A stretch of 64,000 bases of DNA from positions 65,758,370-65,822,369 of the forward strand of contig CM055096.1 of assembly GCA_029204225.1 (NCBI GenBank), read 5' to 3'. Of this stretch, positions 37,978-47,197 are shown in pieces. Both the position numbers and the translations under genes were made by a program. Below the pieces are notes generated by a model. The model had not been told where the DNA came from, did not search any database, and saw nothing but the letters and a program-made list of their open reading frames with translations. How positions within the stretch are numbered: the stretch's first letter is position 1; the number at the start of each line of letters is the position of its first letter. This DNA comes from Diphasiastrum complanatum. Lineage: Eukaryota; Streptophyta; Lycopodiopsida; Lycopodiales; Lycopodiaceae.

Positions 37978-40900
37978 CATAGTTGCATCAACGAATTGCG
38001 ATTCACGATCTGAATCGCGCTTTGCAGGTTTTGATCTATTTATTTATTTATTTACTTCTTTTACACACATGCAATAATCAGGTAGAAAGAGAAAATGTAG
38101 AGGAGTCAGATTAAACGTGTTTCCAGTAGTTTCAGGTCCAATTCTGGACAGTTAGATGAGATCTCGTTTACATGAAATGAACTATGTATGCTGTAAACGT
38201 CACTCAACTGACATCAGATTAAATGGTTTTCCAATAGTTTCAGCTGCATAACTCAAGTTCTCTAACACAAGCAAATTCTTTTTAGGAAAAGTAAAAAAAT
38301 AAAATATAATTTGCGCAAAACCATATGTAACTATCTAGATATAGATAGATAGGGTGTGCTTGTGAAGGCAAAATGCTTACCAAATCTATAAACAAAAATT
38401 GCCAGTGAAAGTTACCATATCCATTTGGCTTTTTTACCAAGAACATATGCACCAAGCCTATTTACCTTATTATGATGGTCTTAGACAAACGAGATCTTTA
38501 TTGACTCACTGACATACAACTTAAATCTAACAAATGTCACTTGTCAATCACTATGATCTCACCCTGTTACTGGCACTTACTCTCACTTAGGGAATATCGT
38601 TGGAAACTCCTTTTCAATTCCACTGGAGACTTCTAGCGGATGACATTAGTATCCTACTCTCAAACATCATGCCCTTTTTGAGCTGATTTAGTCTGTATGA
38701 AGGTTCTAATACTTGGCTTCGGTCTGCTTATGTGCGAGGATTGGTGTATGCATTCCTAAATAGTCGGTACTAAGAGAAACAAGAAAATCACACAGTATCA
38801 AGTGCCAAAATATGGCGATTACACTTTATGCTTTGGCATAGCACACCTTGTAATTCTAAGATAGTTAACTACTTATTTGAAGTAAACTACTCACTGCTAT
38901 AATACCTTTCTCATATCAAACATGTTTGAGAGTCTTGCAATTCACACCAAACTGCTACACAGAAAGGATGACTTGAAGTTCTGAACTATTTGCCATCTGA
39001 ACTTCATCTATTATGTCAGGAGCCTAACAGCTATCTTGCTAGTAGTGCTGTAAACATAAAATCAAGATCATCTAGCTCGATATTCATGCTCAACAATGAT
39101 CAATTAAACGACTTTGGTACTTGCAATTTCACCCTGAGATTTGTCTCATATAATTTATTAGTTTCTCATAGTTGCCCAGAAACACGTTTCTGGGTTTCTG
39201 GATCCAGAATCGCCGATAATTCTTTTTGCAACTTCATAGTTTCATCTTTCATCACTATCCCAACTAGTACACACAAAATCCTATTTGTATTTCCCATATG
39301 CACTTTTTCCAAGGAGCTATATACTGCTAGAAATTCATAGATCTTACGGAGTTAACAACTTTGAAGCTATGCTTTAGTAAGGATATGATGAAAAGTGCAA
39401 AATCAGCACTTAGTAGTCCATTAAGTGAGAGATGTATGAGAACCTTTTCTTCTTCCATTTGTTTAGTAAACTCAAAATAATCATAGTCAATCTGTTATTG
39501 AAGCAAATTTCAATGTAGATATGTGGAGGTAAGAATACAATAAATGACTGCACTGGAAGGCTAGGAATAGGGAGCATTTTGGGCACATTCACAATTCTAG
39601 GGTTTAGGGTTTCACTGAAAAGAAAAGGGAAAGTATAGAGGAAGGAGAGAATCCAACCCAGTTACATCTGTCAGTGTGAATGTCTGCCACCGTCATTTTT
39701 TGGACACTCGAGCAGATTTTCAAACATTAGTGAAATGGAGGTTATTTATGGAACCATGGTCACGACCATTGTGGGGATAATCTGCTTAATCAAGGTATGC
39801 TTTTGAGTACACAGGCACACATCAAGGTATGCCTTCAAGGTACACAGGCACACATTCCGTGATATTCTGCTGTAACACGACAAGCCATTCTGAATTTTTA
39901 TCCTTGACAGCTTAGAAACCCGTTCCGACCCTTTTGGGCCGGAACGTACTGCACGTTCCGTACAGTACCTTCCGGAACATACGGGGTTGGAATGTTTTTT
40001 TTGTTTTTTTTACAAATATAAAAAAACAGGTATTAAGGCACCTGCCGGCCGCATCTGCATTCTTTTTGAGGGACGATGATGAAAAAGACACTCATCAGCC
40101 GCAGTCATCACACTGAGAATGAAAAAGACACTTATTAGCTGCAGTCAAATGGAGTGAAAAGCACAGAACGGGATGGTCGTCTCAATCGCGCATATCTGGA
40201 TGGTTGTCTACTTTATGTTCATCTCAATCGTGCATATCTATATATGGTTGTCAAAGTCAACAAAGTTTATCTCAATTGCACATGATCTATATATGGTTTC
40301 AATGGTTGTCAAAGTCATCCTGAAAACCATATGTCAGGTGATGGCATCGTGTGCAGTCATCGCGCATATCATCGTGCAGTCATTACGCAGAATTTTTTAT
40401 GGGCTGAAGACAGTTTTACTTTTTTTCCTCTTTAAAAAAAAAATGCATATTTTTATTTTTATTTTTGGTCAGGTTCCGGAATGGAATGCATTCCAGATCG
40501 CGTTCTGTTCCGGAACGGGCAACTATGCTTGACAGAATCCAACAGGGATTGATGCACCTAAACTAGATCACGTTGTACCCGAAACATTCGGCAACCTACA
40601 TAAATGTATTGCACTTAATTAATGCTTTAATTTGATACCCATATTGCCCCAAAAAAAAACAACGTTTCTGAGAAACGCTGCCCCAAAATAGAAACACGGT
40701 CCAGAAATGTGTTTCTGACTGCGTTTCTACAACCGCAGCGCAACTATGTCAGAAACTGTAGCATTTAATAAAGTGTGTACATCACACAAAATTCAAATCA
40801 TCATAAAATATGTTTCTGTATTTTCAATTGGTAGCAGTACATTTTGTTTCTCTTAAATTAAATGTTTGTTTTTCTTCTAACATAAACTGATGTCTATTAG

Positions 40901-41827
40901 ATTATTTTTTAATCCGCTAGATTTATTTTGTAAACATCAATTCAACTGTATTGAATCTTGATGTTGCAAACTGAATTGAAACTCAACGGTGCTTTGCTCT
41001 GCTTCTTATGGCTTGAATTATGCTGTTAGAAACACTGGTGCACTCTACTCTGGAGCATTGCGACCATGTGGATTTCACATTTCTGGTACACTTCAACTGC
41101 CAAAAACATACTGTCTATGTAAGGCGTAGACCTCATCTCCAAACTTTCATGGAAAGAGTTGCACAGCTCTTTGAAATCATTGTCTTTACTGCAAGCCAAG
41201 GTAACTATGCAGAACAGCTTCTAAACATTCTGGATCCAAAGCGGAAACTCATACGACATCGGGTTTTCCGGGACTCTTGCGTATTTGTGGATGGAAATTA
41301 TGTCAAGGACTTGACAATTCTTGGACGTGACCTATCAAAAGTGGTCATTGTTGATAATTCTCCACAGGTAACATTTATCATGCTCTCCTAGCTTGTGGTT
41401 TTTCCTGCTATTTAGTAGTTCAACATTTGCCATAGTTGGCCGAACAGATAGAAATCTGGATACTTATCTACACATTTCACTCTTCTACTTGCCCCACCAA
41501 TTTTTTCTCTGGCATAATGCATTCAGAGGGGAGGAGAGGAGTTAGATTTGACAATTTCTATTCGTTGGTTTGAGAACACTTCGGAAGGGATGCTGAACAC
41601 GAGTTGCTTTCTTCTTGCAGGCCTTTGGATTCCAAGTAGACAACGGTATTCCTATTGAGAGCTGGTTTGATGATCATACAGATGATGCGCTACTATTGCT
41701 CCTCCCTTTCCTGGAAACGTTAGTCGGGGCTGATGATGTTCGTCCTATCATTGCAGATAGGTACAATCTACGAAAAAAGATAGCCTCTACAGTTCAGATC
41801 CCTGGAATGCAGGCAGGAAAGTTGTAG
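23632..41827 (+). CDS. SSP4/CTDSPL2-like CTD small phosphatase (split gene)
   Basis: Predicted FCP/SCP-type HAD protein phosphatase. The family removes phosphate from serine in the RNA polymerase II C-terminal repeat and related nuclear targets; the target here is inferred. Six exons (23632-23785, 23893-24044, 24259-24487, 25923-26507, 41030-41367, 41621-41827) have GT/AG borders and matching phases, giving 554 residues plus stop. Residues 1-330 are a poorly conserved serine-rich tail ending in an acidic patch ([16 protein letters not shown]). The phosphatase domain covers about 365-545: DLDET (371-375, nucleophile D371), VFTAS (425-429), the motif-III lysine (K477) and DNSP (482-485). The C-terminal blocks [15 protein letters not shown] and [14 protein letters not shown] match plant SSP4-type proteins. 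ATG 23611 is an alternative start adding seven residues. The 14.5-kb fourth intron is full of retroelements. No stops or lost catalytic residues were found, so it is probably functional. Confidence 0.85.
24185..24229. repeat. (GA)n microsatellite in phosphatase intron
   Basis: A GA run with one GATA interruption lies 30 bases before the exon 3 acceptor. Confidence 0.9.
24488..25922 (+). other. Phosphatase intron 3
   Basis: Starts gtaagt and ends ttgctgcag, 1435 bases. It contains a T run of 21 at 25614-25634. No coding sequence was recognised. Confidence 0.6.
25923..26507 (+). CDS. Phosphatase exon 4, ends inside catalytic motif
   Basis: 585 bases in frame without stops. It encodes the serine-rich tail, an acidic cluster, the family signature [17 protein letters not shown], then [19 protein letters not shown], and one base of the next codon before gtatgt. 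The acceptor at 25922 restores phase with exon 3, while the alternative AG at 25930 would not. Confidence 0.85.
26508..28438. other. Intron 4 left part, no gene seen
   Basis: Open frames here (for example 26597-26887 and 27696-27977) lack recognisable domains. No element ends were found. Confidence 0.4.
28439..28457. repeat. Poly-C run (19 C)
   Basis: Uninterrupted C run preceded by GATGGGGA. The G4 followed by C19 could pair locally. Confidence 0.9.
28981..29066. repeat. (AG)28 then (GAA)n compound microsatellite
   Basis: An AG run (28981-29036) passes directly into GAA units up to GCTTTATT. Open frames spanning it are artefacts of the repeat. Confidence 0.9.
29311..30127 (-). pseudogene. 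LINE-1 ORF1p-like ORF, truncated at N-terminus
   Basis: Read on the minus strand, one frame is open from the gypsy border (30127) to 29311, with a single TAG at 29725-29727. A proline-rich start is followed by a predicted coiled coil (about 29730-29960). Next comes a compact domain beginning [11 protein letters not shown], with [17 protein letters not shown] and a closing block [11 protein letters not shown] (about 29360-29640). That order (coiled coil, RRM-like part, C-terminal RNA-binding part) is the layout of LINE-1 ORF1 proteins, which coat their RNA. The resemblance is by motif layout only. No RT ORF2 was found beside it. The N-terminus is cut by element H. Confidence 0.5.
30128..30607 (-). 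repeat. Gypsy H 3' LTR
   Basis: The minus strand starts TGCTAGAGTCC after a purine-rich GAGGAGGGAAGGA and ends GGCTTGTGACA. 480 bp. The end matches 36182 onwards. Confidence 0.8.
30629..30977 (-). pseudogene. Gypsy H integrase C-terminus with chromodomain
   Basis: The minus-strand frame includes [14 protein letters not shown] (GPF/Y-type module), [14 protein letters not shown], and then a chromodomain from about [11 protein letters not shown] to the [15 protein letters not shown] block. In the chromovirus branch of gypsy this domain directs integration to particular chromatin. The frame ends at a stop before the purine tract. Its 5' side is cut at 30983 by Copia I. Confidence 0.85.
30984..31362 (+). 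repeat. Copia I 5' LTR (partial)
   Basis: Starts TGTTGGAATG. It contains short tandem variants of GTTGGATAGTCAATAGTC (31211-31290). It runs without primer site into the protease frame. The right border is approximate. Confidence 0.55.
31363..32660 (+). pseudogene. Copia I protease-integrase
   Basis: Protease motif [12 protein letters not shown] (about 31368-31403). The pre-integrase [13 protein letters not shown] and CKGCILGK zinc region follow. The integrase core has all three acidic blocks: [14 protein letters not shown] and [10 protein letters not shown] (about 31970-32290). The [13 protein letters not shown] and SRDVHFDE blocks follow it. Interrupted by stops near 31563, 32149 and 32352 and by frame changes. 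Confidence 0.85.
32661..33655 (+). pseudogene. Copia I hinge and collapsed RT region
   Basis: The RT starts (about 33127) with [18 protein letters not shown] but after about 25 residues switches to [15 protein letters not shown], which belongs near the end of Copia RT. The intervening fingers and YVDD region are deleted. An imperfect direct repeat flanks this: 32936-33040 and 33542-33650 share a TLQD block, Y-GK-ASxKS, and similar DNA. The 33330-33540 part is open but not recognised. Confidence 0.6.
33665..33899. repeat. Compound (CA)n/(CT)n microsatellite
   Basis: About 235 bases of alternating AC and TC runs with short unique breaks. Long ORFs across it on both strands are repeat artefacts. 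Confidence 0.9.
33945..34026. repeat. Cluster of GGTTCGAACC palindromes
   Basis: GGTTCGAACC or near matches occur four times in about 70 bases (near 33952, 33980 and 33999), plus CGATTCGATGG. It lies between the microsatellite and the gag of element H. Function unknown. Confidence 0.6.
34027..34964 (-). pseudogene. Gypsy H gag
   Basis: The minus-strand ATG ([10 protein letters not shown]) is at 34964. A proline-rich N-terminus and a short heptad-like [15 protein letters not shown] are followed by the gag core: [18 protein letters not shown] and [12 protein letters not shown] stop at 34515-34517 interrupts it. In the same frame the core continues with [18 protein letters not shown] and [21 protein letters not shown]. 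More stops and a frame change follow up to 34027. No zinc knuckle remains before the junction. Confidence 0.75.
34965..36166 (-). repeat. Gypsy H untranslated leader with internal duplication
   Basis: About 1.2 kb between primer site and gag. A segment near 35741-35915 (CGCTCTAATTTCCCACGTTTTGG through the GGCTGGAACAGCAGCGCTGG block) is repeated at about 35914-36066. ORFs on both strands are duplicated with it and are not considered genes. Confidence 0.6.
36167..36179 (-). other. Primer-binding site of gypsy H
   Basis: The minus strand reads TGGTATCAGAGCC two bases inside the LTR end (GGCTTGTGACA, then AT). It is complementary to initiator tRNA-Met. Confidence 0.85.
36182..36472 (-). repeat. 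Gypsy H truncated 5' LTR
   Basis: Nearly identical to 30128-30420. It lacks the first ~190 bases of the LTR, stopping at GGCAAGGGTCCC and then joining unrelated sequence at 36473. Confidence 0.85.
36474..36646 (-). pseudogene. Short ORF fragment beside gypsy H
   Basis: The minus-strand frame of about 57 codons includes [17 protein letters not shown] and [17 protein letters not shown]. It ends at TGA at the element border. It could be the upstream half of the ORF cut at 30127 or unrelated. The protein family is not recognised. Confidence 0.25.
36867..36891. repeat. (CA)n microsatellite
   Basis: CA run followed by a T run. Confidence 0.9.
37017..37114. repeat. Perfect 25-bp inverted repeat (hairpin)
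   Basis: 37017-37041 and 37090-37114 are exact reverse complements (arm AATTGGACCTATAATATACT plus five more bases), with a 48-base loop. Pairing extends outward after a one-base bulge. It may be the core of a foldback or MITE-type repeat; a related sequence is at 38085-38150. Confidence 0.8.
37231..37420. repeat. Tandem duplication, ~95-bp unit, two copies
   Basis: Each copy has ATTAAGGAACGGAATCA, ATATAGCGTGGC and CAGACAGCGATTCTAGCT. Copies differ at about one base in ten. Confidence 0.8.
37934..37974. repeat. (GA)n microsatellite
   Basis: GA run inside the segment bounded by the inverted repeats. Confidence 0.9.
38160..39900. other. Intron sequence between inverted repeats, no gene seen
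   Basis: AT-rich. Short ORFs such as 38990-39340 show no domain. Confidence 0.4.
40056..41029. other. Intron 4 right end
   Basis: Contains degenerate short repeats (CTCAATCG-GCATATCT units at 40180-40320 and GAAAAAGACAC-AG-AGCNGCAGTCA twice at 40081 and 40121). No gene was seen before the exon 5 acceptor. Confidence 0.4.
41030..41827 (+). CDS. Phosphatase exons 5-6 (catalytic domain)
   Basis: Exon 5 (41030-41367) begins by completing the Glu of DLDET. It encodes [50 protein letters not shown] and VVIVDNSPQ. Exon 6 (41621-41827) follows a cttcttgcag acceptor and encodes [18 protein letters not shown] to the stop at 41825-41827. The acceptor and donor phases (2 and 0) agree with exon 4. Family-conserved residues are intact. 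Confidence 0.9.
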
Positions 41828-42879
41828 AGCAACACAAGCAATGTTTACCTGGATTTCGGAGGATCTGCTTGTCTGAGGAACCTTCCAGCACAGTGCAGGA
41901 ATTTCCAATTTTGACATCGTTGTCTTATCAATTGCAGCTAGTTTGTCAAGCTTCCTCTGTATTTTTTTGAAAACTTAAGATGTAGATCTGTGTGCGACTT
42001 GGTGGTTTAAGATGCGGGAGCCTTTGCAAAGTGAGGGTAAGGGTTGGTGGATTGGCAAGGGGCTAGCACTTTCAAACAACTGGTGCATAGTATTTTATGT
42101 GATCTATCCATGTGCTTGTTTGTAGTTTCTGTTGGCGTTATAGGATTGTAAAATTGGGTTGTCCTATGTACATCCTCTTTATTTGACTGGTCACTTTTTT
42201 AGTTTATCTGAGAGTCTTACTACAAGATCTCTACAAGAAGAACCTCTGACAAGATGAGAAATGGTCAGGAGGATAATCGGCGCAAGCCATCTTTACAAGA
42301 GATAGAAATGACAGCTGGCAGCAAATCCGAAACAAAGGATAATAGCGTGCTTATTTCAAGAAATCAGCCCACTGGACTCAAGTGTGTAGAAAGCAAAGGC
42401 ATGATGACGGCCAATTGAGGAACTAAGCCAATGCTATAACTCATGAGAGCATTACATTTGCTATGCAGATGGTAGCTAGGGAGTACATAAACCATTTTGT
42501 AATGCTTTCTAAGATGACAACACGAAGTCTATCATAAAGGATAATAGTTTCTGATTACACAATCATTTGGATCATTTTTCATATCACGTGCTGCTAGAAT
42601 GATTGTTCTCATCGACAATGTTTGGTTGCTTTGATGCTTTCTCATCCATTGGGATTGTGTCCAAATCAAAACAATCAACCGTGTCTAGAAATTCAATCTA
42701 ATCAAGCCTTTAATATTGGATTTCATTTTTGATTACCACATTCTTCCAATATTGAGATGCATTTGATTCAATATTCTCTTTCTCAGGTGTCCCAATCATT
42801 ATGAAGTTCTACCCTTACGAGACTACGATATGCCAAGCATGTATAGATCACATCACAAACCCACGTCGGCTACTTTTAT
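41828..42879. other. Phosphatase 3' untranslated region and spacer
   Basis: About 300-370 bases downstream are plausibly 3' UTR. No clear AATAAA could be fixed. Beyond about 42200 no feature was recognised, although minus-strand frames here may be the eroded end of the RT-like pseudogene. Confidence 0.35.
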
Positions 42880-44205
42880 GTGAACATCCTCTCTCATGCC
42901 AAAGAGTCACACACCCATGATGAAAGAAAATCCTTTTCAGTAAGTCTCCATACTCCATATAACATGGAAGTTAGTGATGTTGACCTTGAATCCACATGTG
43001 ATTGCTCTCTGAGGACATGGAATCCTCCAACCCTGCCTATAGCAGCCGTTGCATCTATGACGATATCATGCGTAGTTGTGCGCACGCTCATTTTCAGAAG
43101 GACAATGGAGAAGGTGGATAGCAAGAGCATCAATAGGCTTACGACAAATACACCTGGAGAGACCCAAGGCCGAAGGATGAGGTAGTCCCAAGTGAAGATG
43201 GAGAGTAGTGGTGAAGGTGGCCGAAGACAATCAAAAGGAAGGAATAACAGGCCGAGCGAGCTGACAGCCAATCCCCTGCACTTGGACTCGCACAAGAAAG
43301 AAGCCGAACTCGATGCAACGTCCAAGGTGCCTCAAAGAGCATGTTGGAAAGGGTTTGCTTGTGCACGTGCTCCAAGAGGGTCTCTTGTAGGTGGTTTGAG
43401 CTGAAAGTGAGGACTTGCTCAAAAGGAGGAAGACATGCTCGGGCAGAGGGGGGGAGAAGCTTCCGTGCAACGATGAGGTGTTGAAAAGGCAGAGAATCAC
43501 TATCCACACGAGCAATGCAATCTCCCAAGAGAGGGTGATGGTTAGAAAGGAACCGAGAAGACATAGTAGGGGCGACAAGAGCCGAGCTCCCAAAAAAAGC
43601 TGTAGGAGCAGAAGAAACTGTAGAGGGAAGACCTACAGAGCAGCCAACGACGATGGAAAGCTCGAGAGAAAGAATCACGATCAAGTATCAACTCAACATC
43701 AGGTACAAATTCCTCCACAAACAGGAGGAGAACGCCTTCAAAGGCAGGATGAAGAGCTTTGAGAGCAACAACAATATCAGCATAAGAGAGAGCGGGCGTG
43801 AGAGGAGCTAAAGCTTGAGCTGCATGAGAATACTCACCAACTTTTCCGAGATGTAGTGTATGACGAAGACGGCGGTGGAGAGGTGGGGCGCCTTGAGGTT
43901 GAGAGTCCTGCGAGTTATGAGAAGCACGGGCAAAGTTCTCCTTAAGCGTTTCTCAATCTCTCGATAGAAAGAGACGTGCACGAGTTTCTGTATGACCAGC
44001 CTCCCCACCCCTTGGAGAGAGGATTAGACACCAAAGGAAAAAAAGAAGGAACAAATTCCAAGCCGCAATGTCATAGGGGTCAATAGCCAAGCGATTGAGA
44101 GGAAGACGCATAGCAAGTTGAGTTTCACGACGGAGAGCCAGGGGAATATGAAAGTAGAGCCTTGGACGAGGATATGAGTAATTAAATTCCTCATTATACA
44201 AAACG
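42880..44205 (-). pseudogene. Non-LTR-type reverse-transcriptase-like protein, core missing
   Basis: On the minus strand, blocks occur in a set order. LILSPRGGEAGHTETRARL is near 44010-44070. HRRLRHTLHLGKVGEYSHAAQ is near 43830-43890. ALKALHPAF with LDRDSFSRAF is near 43680-43770. LQETLLEHVHKQTLSNMLFE and RVRLLSCASPSAGDWLSA are near 43250-43410. DALAIHLLHCPSENERAHN and AIGRVGGFHVLREQSHV are near 42960-43140. This order recalls a family of plant and algal proteins annotated as reverse transcriptases, in which the polymerase core lies between the LHP block and the WLSA block. Here only about 270 bases separate them, with no RT motif. Frameshifts and stops are present. Family assignment is from memory of motif style, so moderate. 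Confidence 0.5.
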
Positions 44206-44464
44206 TATGGAGTTAATCTATTTTCATCAAAATAACAGTGATCCCATTTTCACAATAAATAAATAATCGAAATTATCCATTAAATACATATAAGAATAAC
44301 CAAAGTAAGTAGAGCTTTATCATGGCCTTGTCCTGGCAAAGTTGAATATTTATTGGATCCAACAGCTCATAGTTTTTATGCTTACTCAGATCAACGTAAG
44401 CAACCCTGACGATCTTATGATCATAGCGATCTCATGTCTTTAATGTCTTGGATATGTTTTCAAA

Positions 44465-44555
44465 TTATTTAGAAAGCATCGGAAGGTGGCTAAACGCATT
44501 TTGCGTTATGTGAAAGACACTTCAGATTATGGCTTGATTTACAGGAAGCAGGGTA
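44465..44555 (+). pseudogene. Copia RNase H scrap
   Basis: Encodes VAKRILRYVKDTSDYGLIYRKQ, the block just before the RNase H YVDADW motif, as in element F (60340-60400). Flanks are not Copia. Confidence 0.65.
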
Positions 44556-45739
44556 TTTGGGTGCGTTGCATTCGCACATGTTCCAAACGAGAAGAGGAAA
44601 AAACTGGACCCCAAGAATTATAATCTACTTGAAACAAAATAGCAGTTTTTTTTTTGACAAATGTGACAAATTGTGCAAGAATAGTTTAGGTCAATATTCT
44701 CTTTTATGTTTTGGATGATGTTGTAAAAAGATGAATTAATAAAATTTATATCACTAATGGAATAGAGAATGGATATAAATTGCCTAAATCTACATTTAGT
44801 TTTTACCATACCATTAAAAATAACTGATTTTTTTTATAGATCTTATCATGCTTCTTTCATAAGAATTAATTAATTTATATATTTATCGACAACTATGCTT
44901 ACAAGTGTATTAAAGTTTCTATCCTTGGAAGAGGACGTGTAATCGAAAGATTAATAACAATGTTTTTTCTTGGATTGATTTTCTTACAAGAAAAGGTGAC
45001 AAAGACCGAGCATATTCAACAACTTTTGTTCTCTCCAAAGCCTTTTGCTTCCTACTTTTTTATGTAGGAAGTGCACTCTTGTCCAACGGAGGAGCCAATA
45101 CTTGTAGAGGCACATTCTTTGTGGGTACTATAATATTTGCCTTTAAGGTAATACAACAACTCAAAATCTTTGGGCATGGTGGTTTCCCTCTTTGAATGCA
45201 CATAAATTTATTTATTTTAATCAAAGAATTGTTATTATTTTTCTACGAATCTTCCAAAGATGTGACAATAAAATAAACATTTTAAGCTACTTTCAGGACA
45301 ATATGGTAACTTCCATCATATCCTTGAACACGATCGTAGAAGTATACTCAATTTTCTATCAAAATTATACTATCAAGAATCAATTATCCATATATATATT
45401 AACATTGAGTACACACTAGACGAAGAGTGTTGGGCTACTATTGATAGTGAGATTAGTGAAACTATTACAGAATTGTTACCTGAAAGTAGCTATTCTACTT
45501 TAGCCCTGTTACATTTATGAAGAGTTTGGAACACTCTTTTATATAAAATACGGTGTATCCTATAAAGATTCAGGATTGACTGATAGAGAATCATCGATAC
45601 TCACGTAAAGTGAAATCTGATACTTGATTTCGCTGATTTACCCCTTTGAACATTTCTAGTTAGTTCAATCCCTTGCTAGAAAATAGTTTAACAAGTTTTG
45701 TCCCTCAACATCCTTGACAGTTGACTGTCTCGTAGACAC
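44556..45739. other. AT-rich spacer, nothing supported
   Basis: No gene or element end was recognised. Short ORFs (44618-44809, 45192-45419) have no domain. Confidence 0.4.
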
Positions 45740-46230
45740 ATGTCTTCGAATCACATGTATTTTTGCAAACTGTGTAACAATGAGAGTAAATATGCAGCAA
45801 CCTGAATGGATCAAGATTAATATGAGATTTAGGAGAGTAGAGGAGTAAATTCAAATCCCCCACCCCCCTCCCCTCCCTTTATCTGGATCCATGAATGCCT
45901 TGATCCTCAAACTTATAAGTGATGCACAAAATATGTTGTGTGCATCAATACTTAGTGCCTATATATCATCATGTCCTACGTTCGACGGTGCGTTAAGCTT
46001 ACCTCTCTGTCAAGAATCTTACCCCTAATATAGTGATACCGGATCTCAATGTGCTTACTCCTAAAACGAAATCTAGGGTTGGCACTCTAATTATAACATA
46101 AAATATTTTTCATCGTATACTAATTAGACTAATGTCTGACAGTAAATTTCTCAACCAAACTACTTCTTTAATAGCTTACAAGCAGCAATATACTCTGCTT
46201 CTATCGAAGAGAGAGCGACATATTAGTTCA
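45740..46230 (-). pseudogene. Copia A/C-family 3' end fragment
   Basis: The minus strand gives the RNase H C-terminus (KHIEIRYHYIRGK-like codons near 46020-46060 and the SDISL block near 46130). A purine tract and LTR beginning (about 45740-45860) match 8990-9110. Degenerate. Confidence 0.65.
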
Positions 46231-46423
46231 TAGTATATTTACTCAATTTTCGTTTAAAACCTCTCAAGTACAAGTATTAGTATGGCATCAACACTGTATG
46301 TTCCAACAGTGATACCTCCATATTAGTTCATAGTATATTTACTCAATTTTCGTTCTTTAAAACCTCTCAAGTACAAGTATCAGTATGGCATCAACACTGT
46401 ATGTTCCAACAGTGATACCTCTT
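46219..46423. repeat. 100-bp tandem duplication
   Basis: 46221-46320 and 46321-46423 are near-identical (start TATTAGTTCATAGTATATTT). The second copy has an extra CTT. Confidence 0.85.
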
Positions 46424-47174
46424 TCTTATCATAACCGTATTATTCCAAACTGTGTGTTCCAACAATTTTGGATATAGTATTCAGTTTGTGTGTTCCAACA
46501 AACTGATATTTATATAGTATAGACTTATTAAATGTATTGCAAATTATGACGTGTTCTTTATTAGAATATTGATCACTTAATAACTTTCAAACAGTCTGTC
46601 AAAGTTCAGTTTTCTCACTGTAGATGGATTTTACACAAAATTCTGCTCACTTTTGCTTTTCGGATTGTTCAACTCCAATGTGAAACAAACAAGTTATAAC
46701 CATTTTAAGTTCAGCAACAATTTTTCTTTATATAATATTTAATAAGGCCCCTTGTAAGTTATAAAGCTTTAGGAAAACCGTAAATGTTGTTTTCATAGAT
46801 AAAGCTATCAATTCCTTAAGTTTTCACAATTCAGAAGTTATGACTTTGGTTCAACTTTTTAGTAAATCAAACTCCAGACTGTAAATTACATACAATCAAT
46901 AAACCGGTTCCAAATATATCCAAAATAAAAATTTATGGTAAAATCGGTAAAAGTATTAACAGTTCATTATTTTCATTTTAGTCACAAAATTTCACAACCA
47001 CTTACCTCAAACAAAATCACAGCACTGCCTCACAGTCCAAAAGTGTGTCCAGAGGTTAAGGGTCCCAATCAGTCAGCAGGTAACCGGATCTTCAAATTAT
47101 CAACTATTGTCGGTCCCGTCACTTTCACTTCTCCAAAAATCAAAAATTGGCCTTCAAGAAGGCGTGGGTTGGGT
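46424..47174. other. Spacer, nothing supported
   Basis: AT-rich. No gene or element end was recognised. Confidence 0.4.
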
Positions 47175-47197
47175 GAGAGTTAGAATTAAAGTAGAAT
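47175..47197 (+). repeat. LTR-start-like 23-mer, plus strand
   Basis: GAGAGTTAGAATTAAAGTAGAAT-type sequence, the exact reverse complement of 48793-48815, where it forms the purine tract and LTR start of element F. It may be the beginning of a solo or truncated LTR on the opposite strand. Confidence 0.5.

Larger units (their letters stand above)
37745..40055. repeat. Pair of long inverted repeats, 2.3 kb apart
   Basis: About 110 bases at 37745-37855 and about 145 at 39907-40055 are inverted copies. The best-kept part is CCCAAAAGGGTC plus GAACGGGTTTCTAAG (37824-37853) against CTTAGAAACCCGTTCC plus GACCCTTTTGGG (39911-39938). They could be terminal repeats of a DNA transposon or two opposed copies of a small repeat. 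No transposase was found between them. Confidence 0.6.
26508..41029 (+). other. 14.5-kb phosphatase intron 4 with nested retroelements
   Basis: The donor gtatgt follows the first base of the Glu codon of DLDET and the acceptor gttag precedes its last two bases. Contents in order: unique sequence to about 28430; poly-C and GA/GAA tracts; an antisense LINE-1 ORF1-like ORF; gypsy H with Copia I inside; a cluster of repeats with inverted copies (36.9-40.1 kb); and unique AT-rich sequence to the acceptor. Confidence 0.8.

Noticed and set aside
39599-39612. AGGGTTTAGGGTTT, telomere-like
   Set aside because: Only two units. Such telo-box motifs are common in plant DNA, and there is no sign of insertion relative to a known sequence.
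43139-43684. 181-residue minus ORF as an intact host gene
   Set aside because: Only its middle matches an RT-like block and the reading continues in other frames on both sides, so it is part of a pseudogene.
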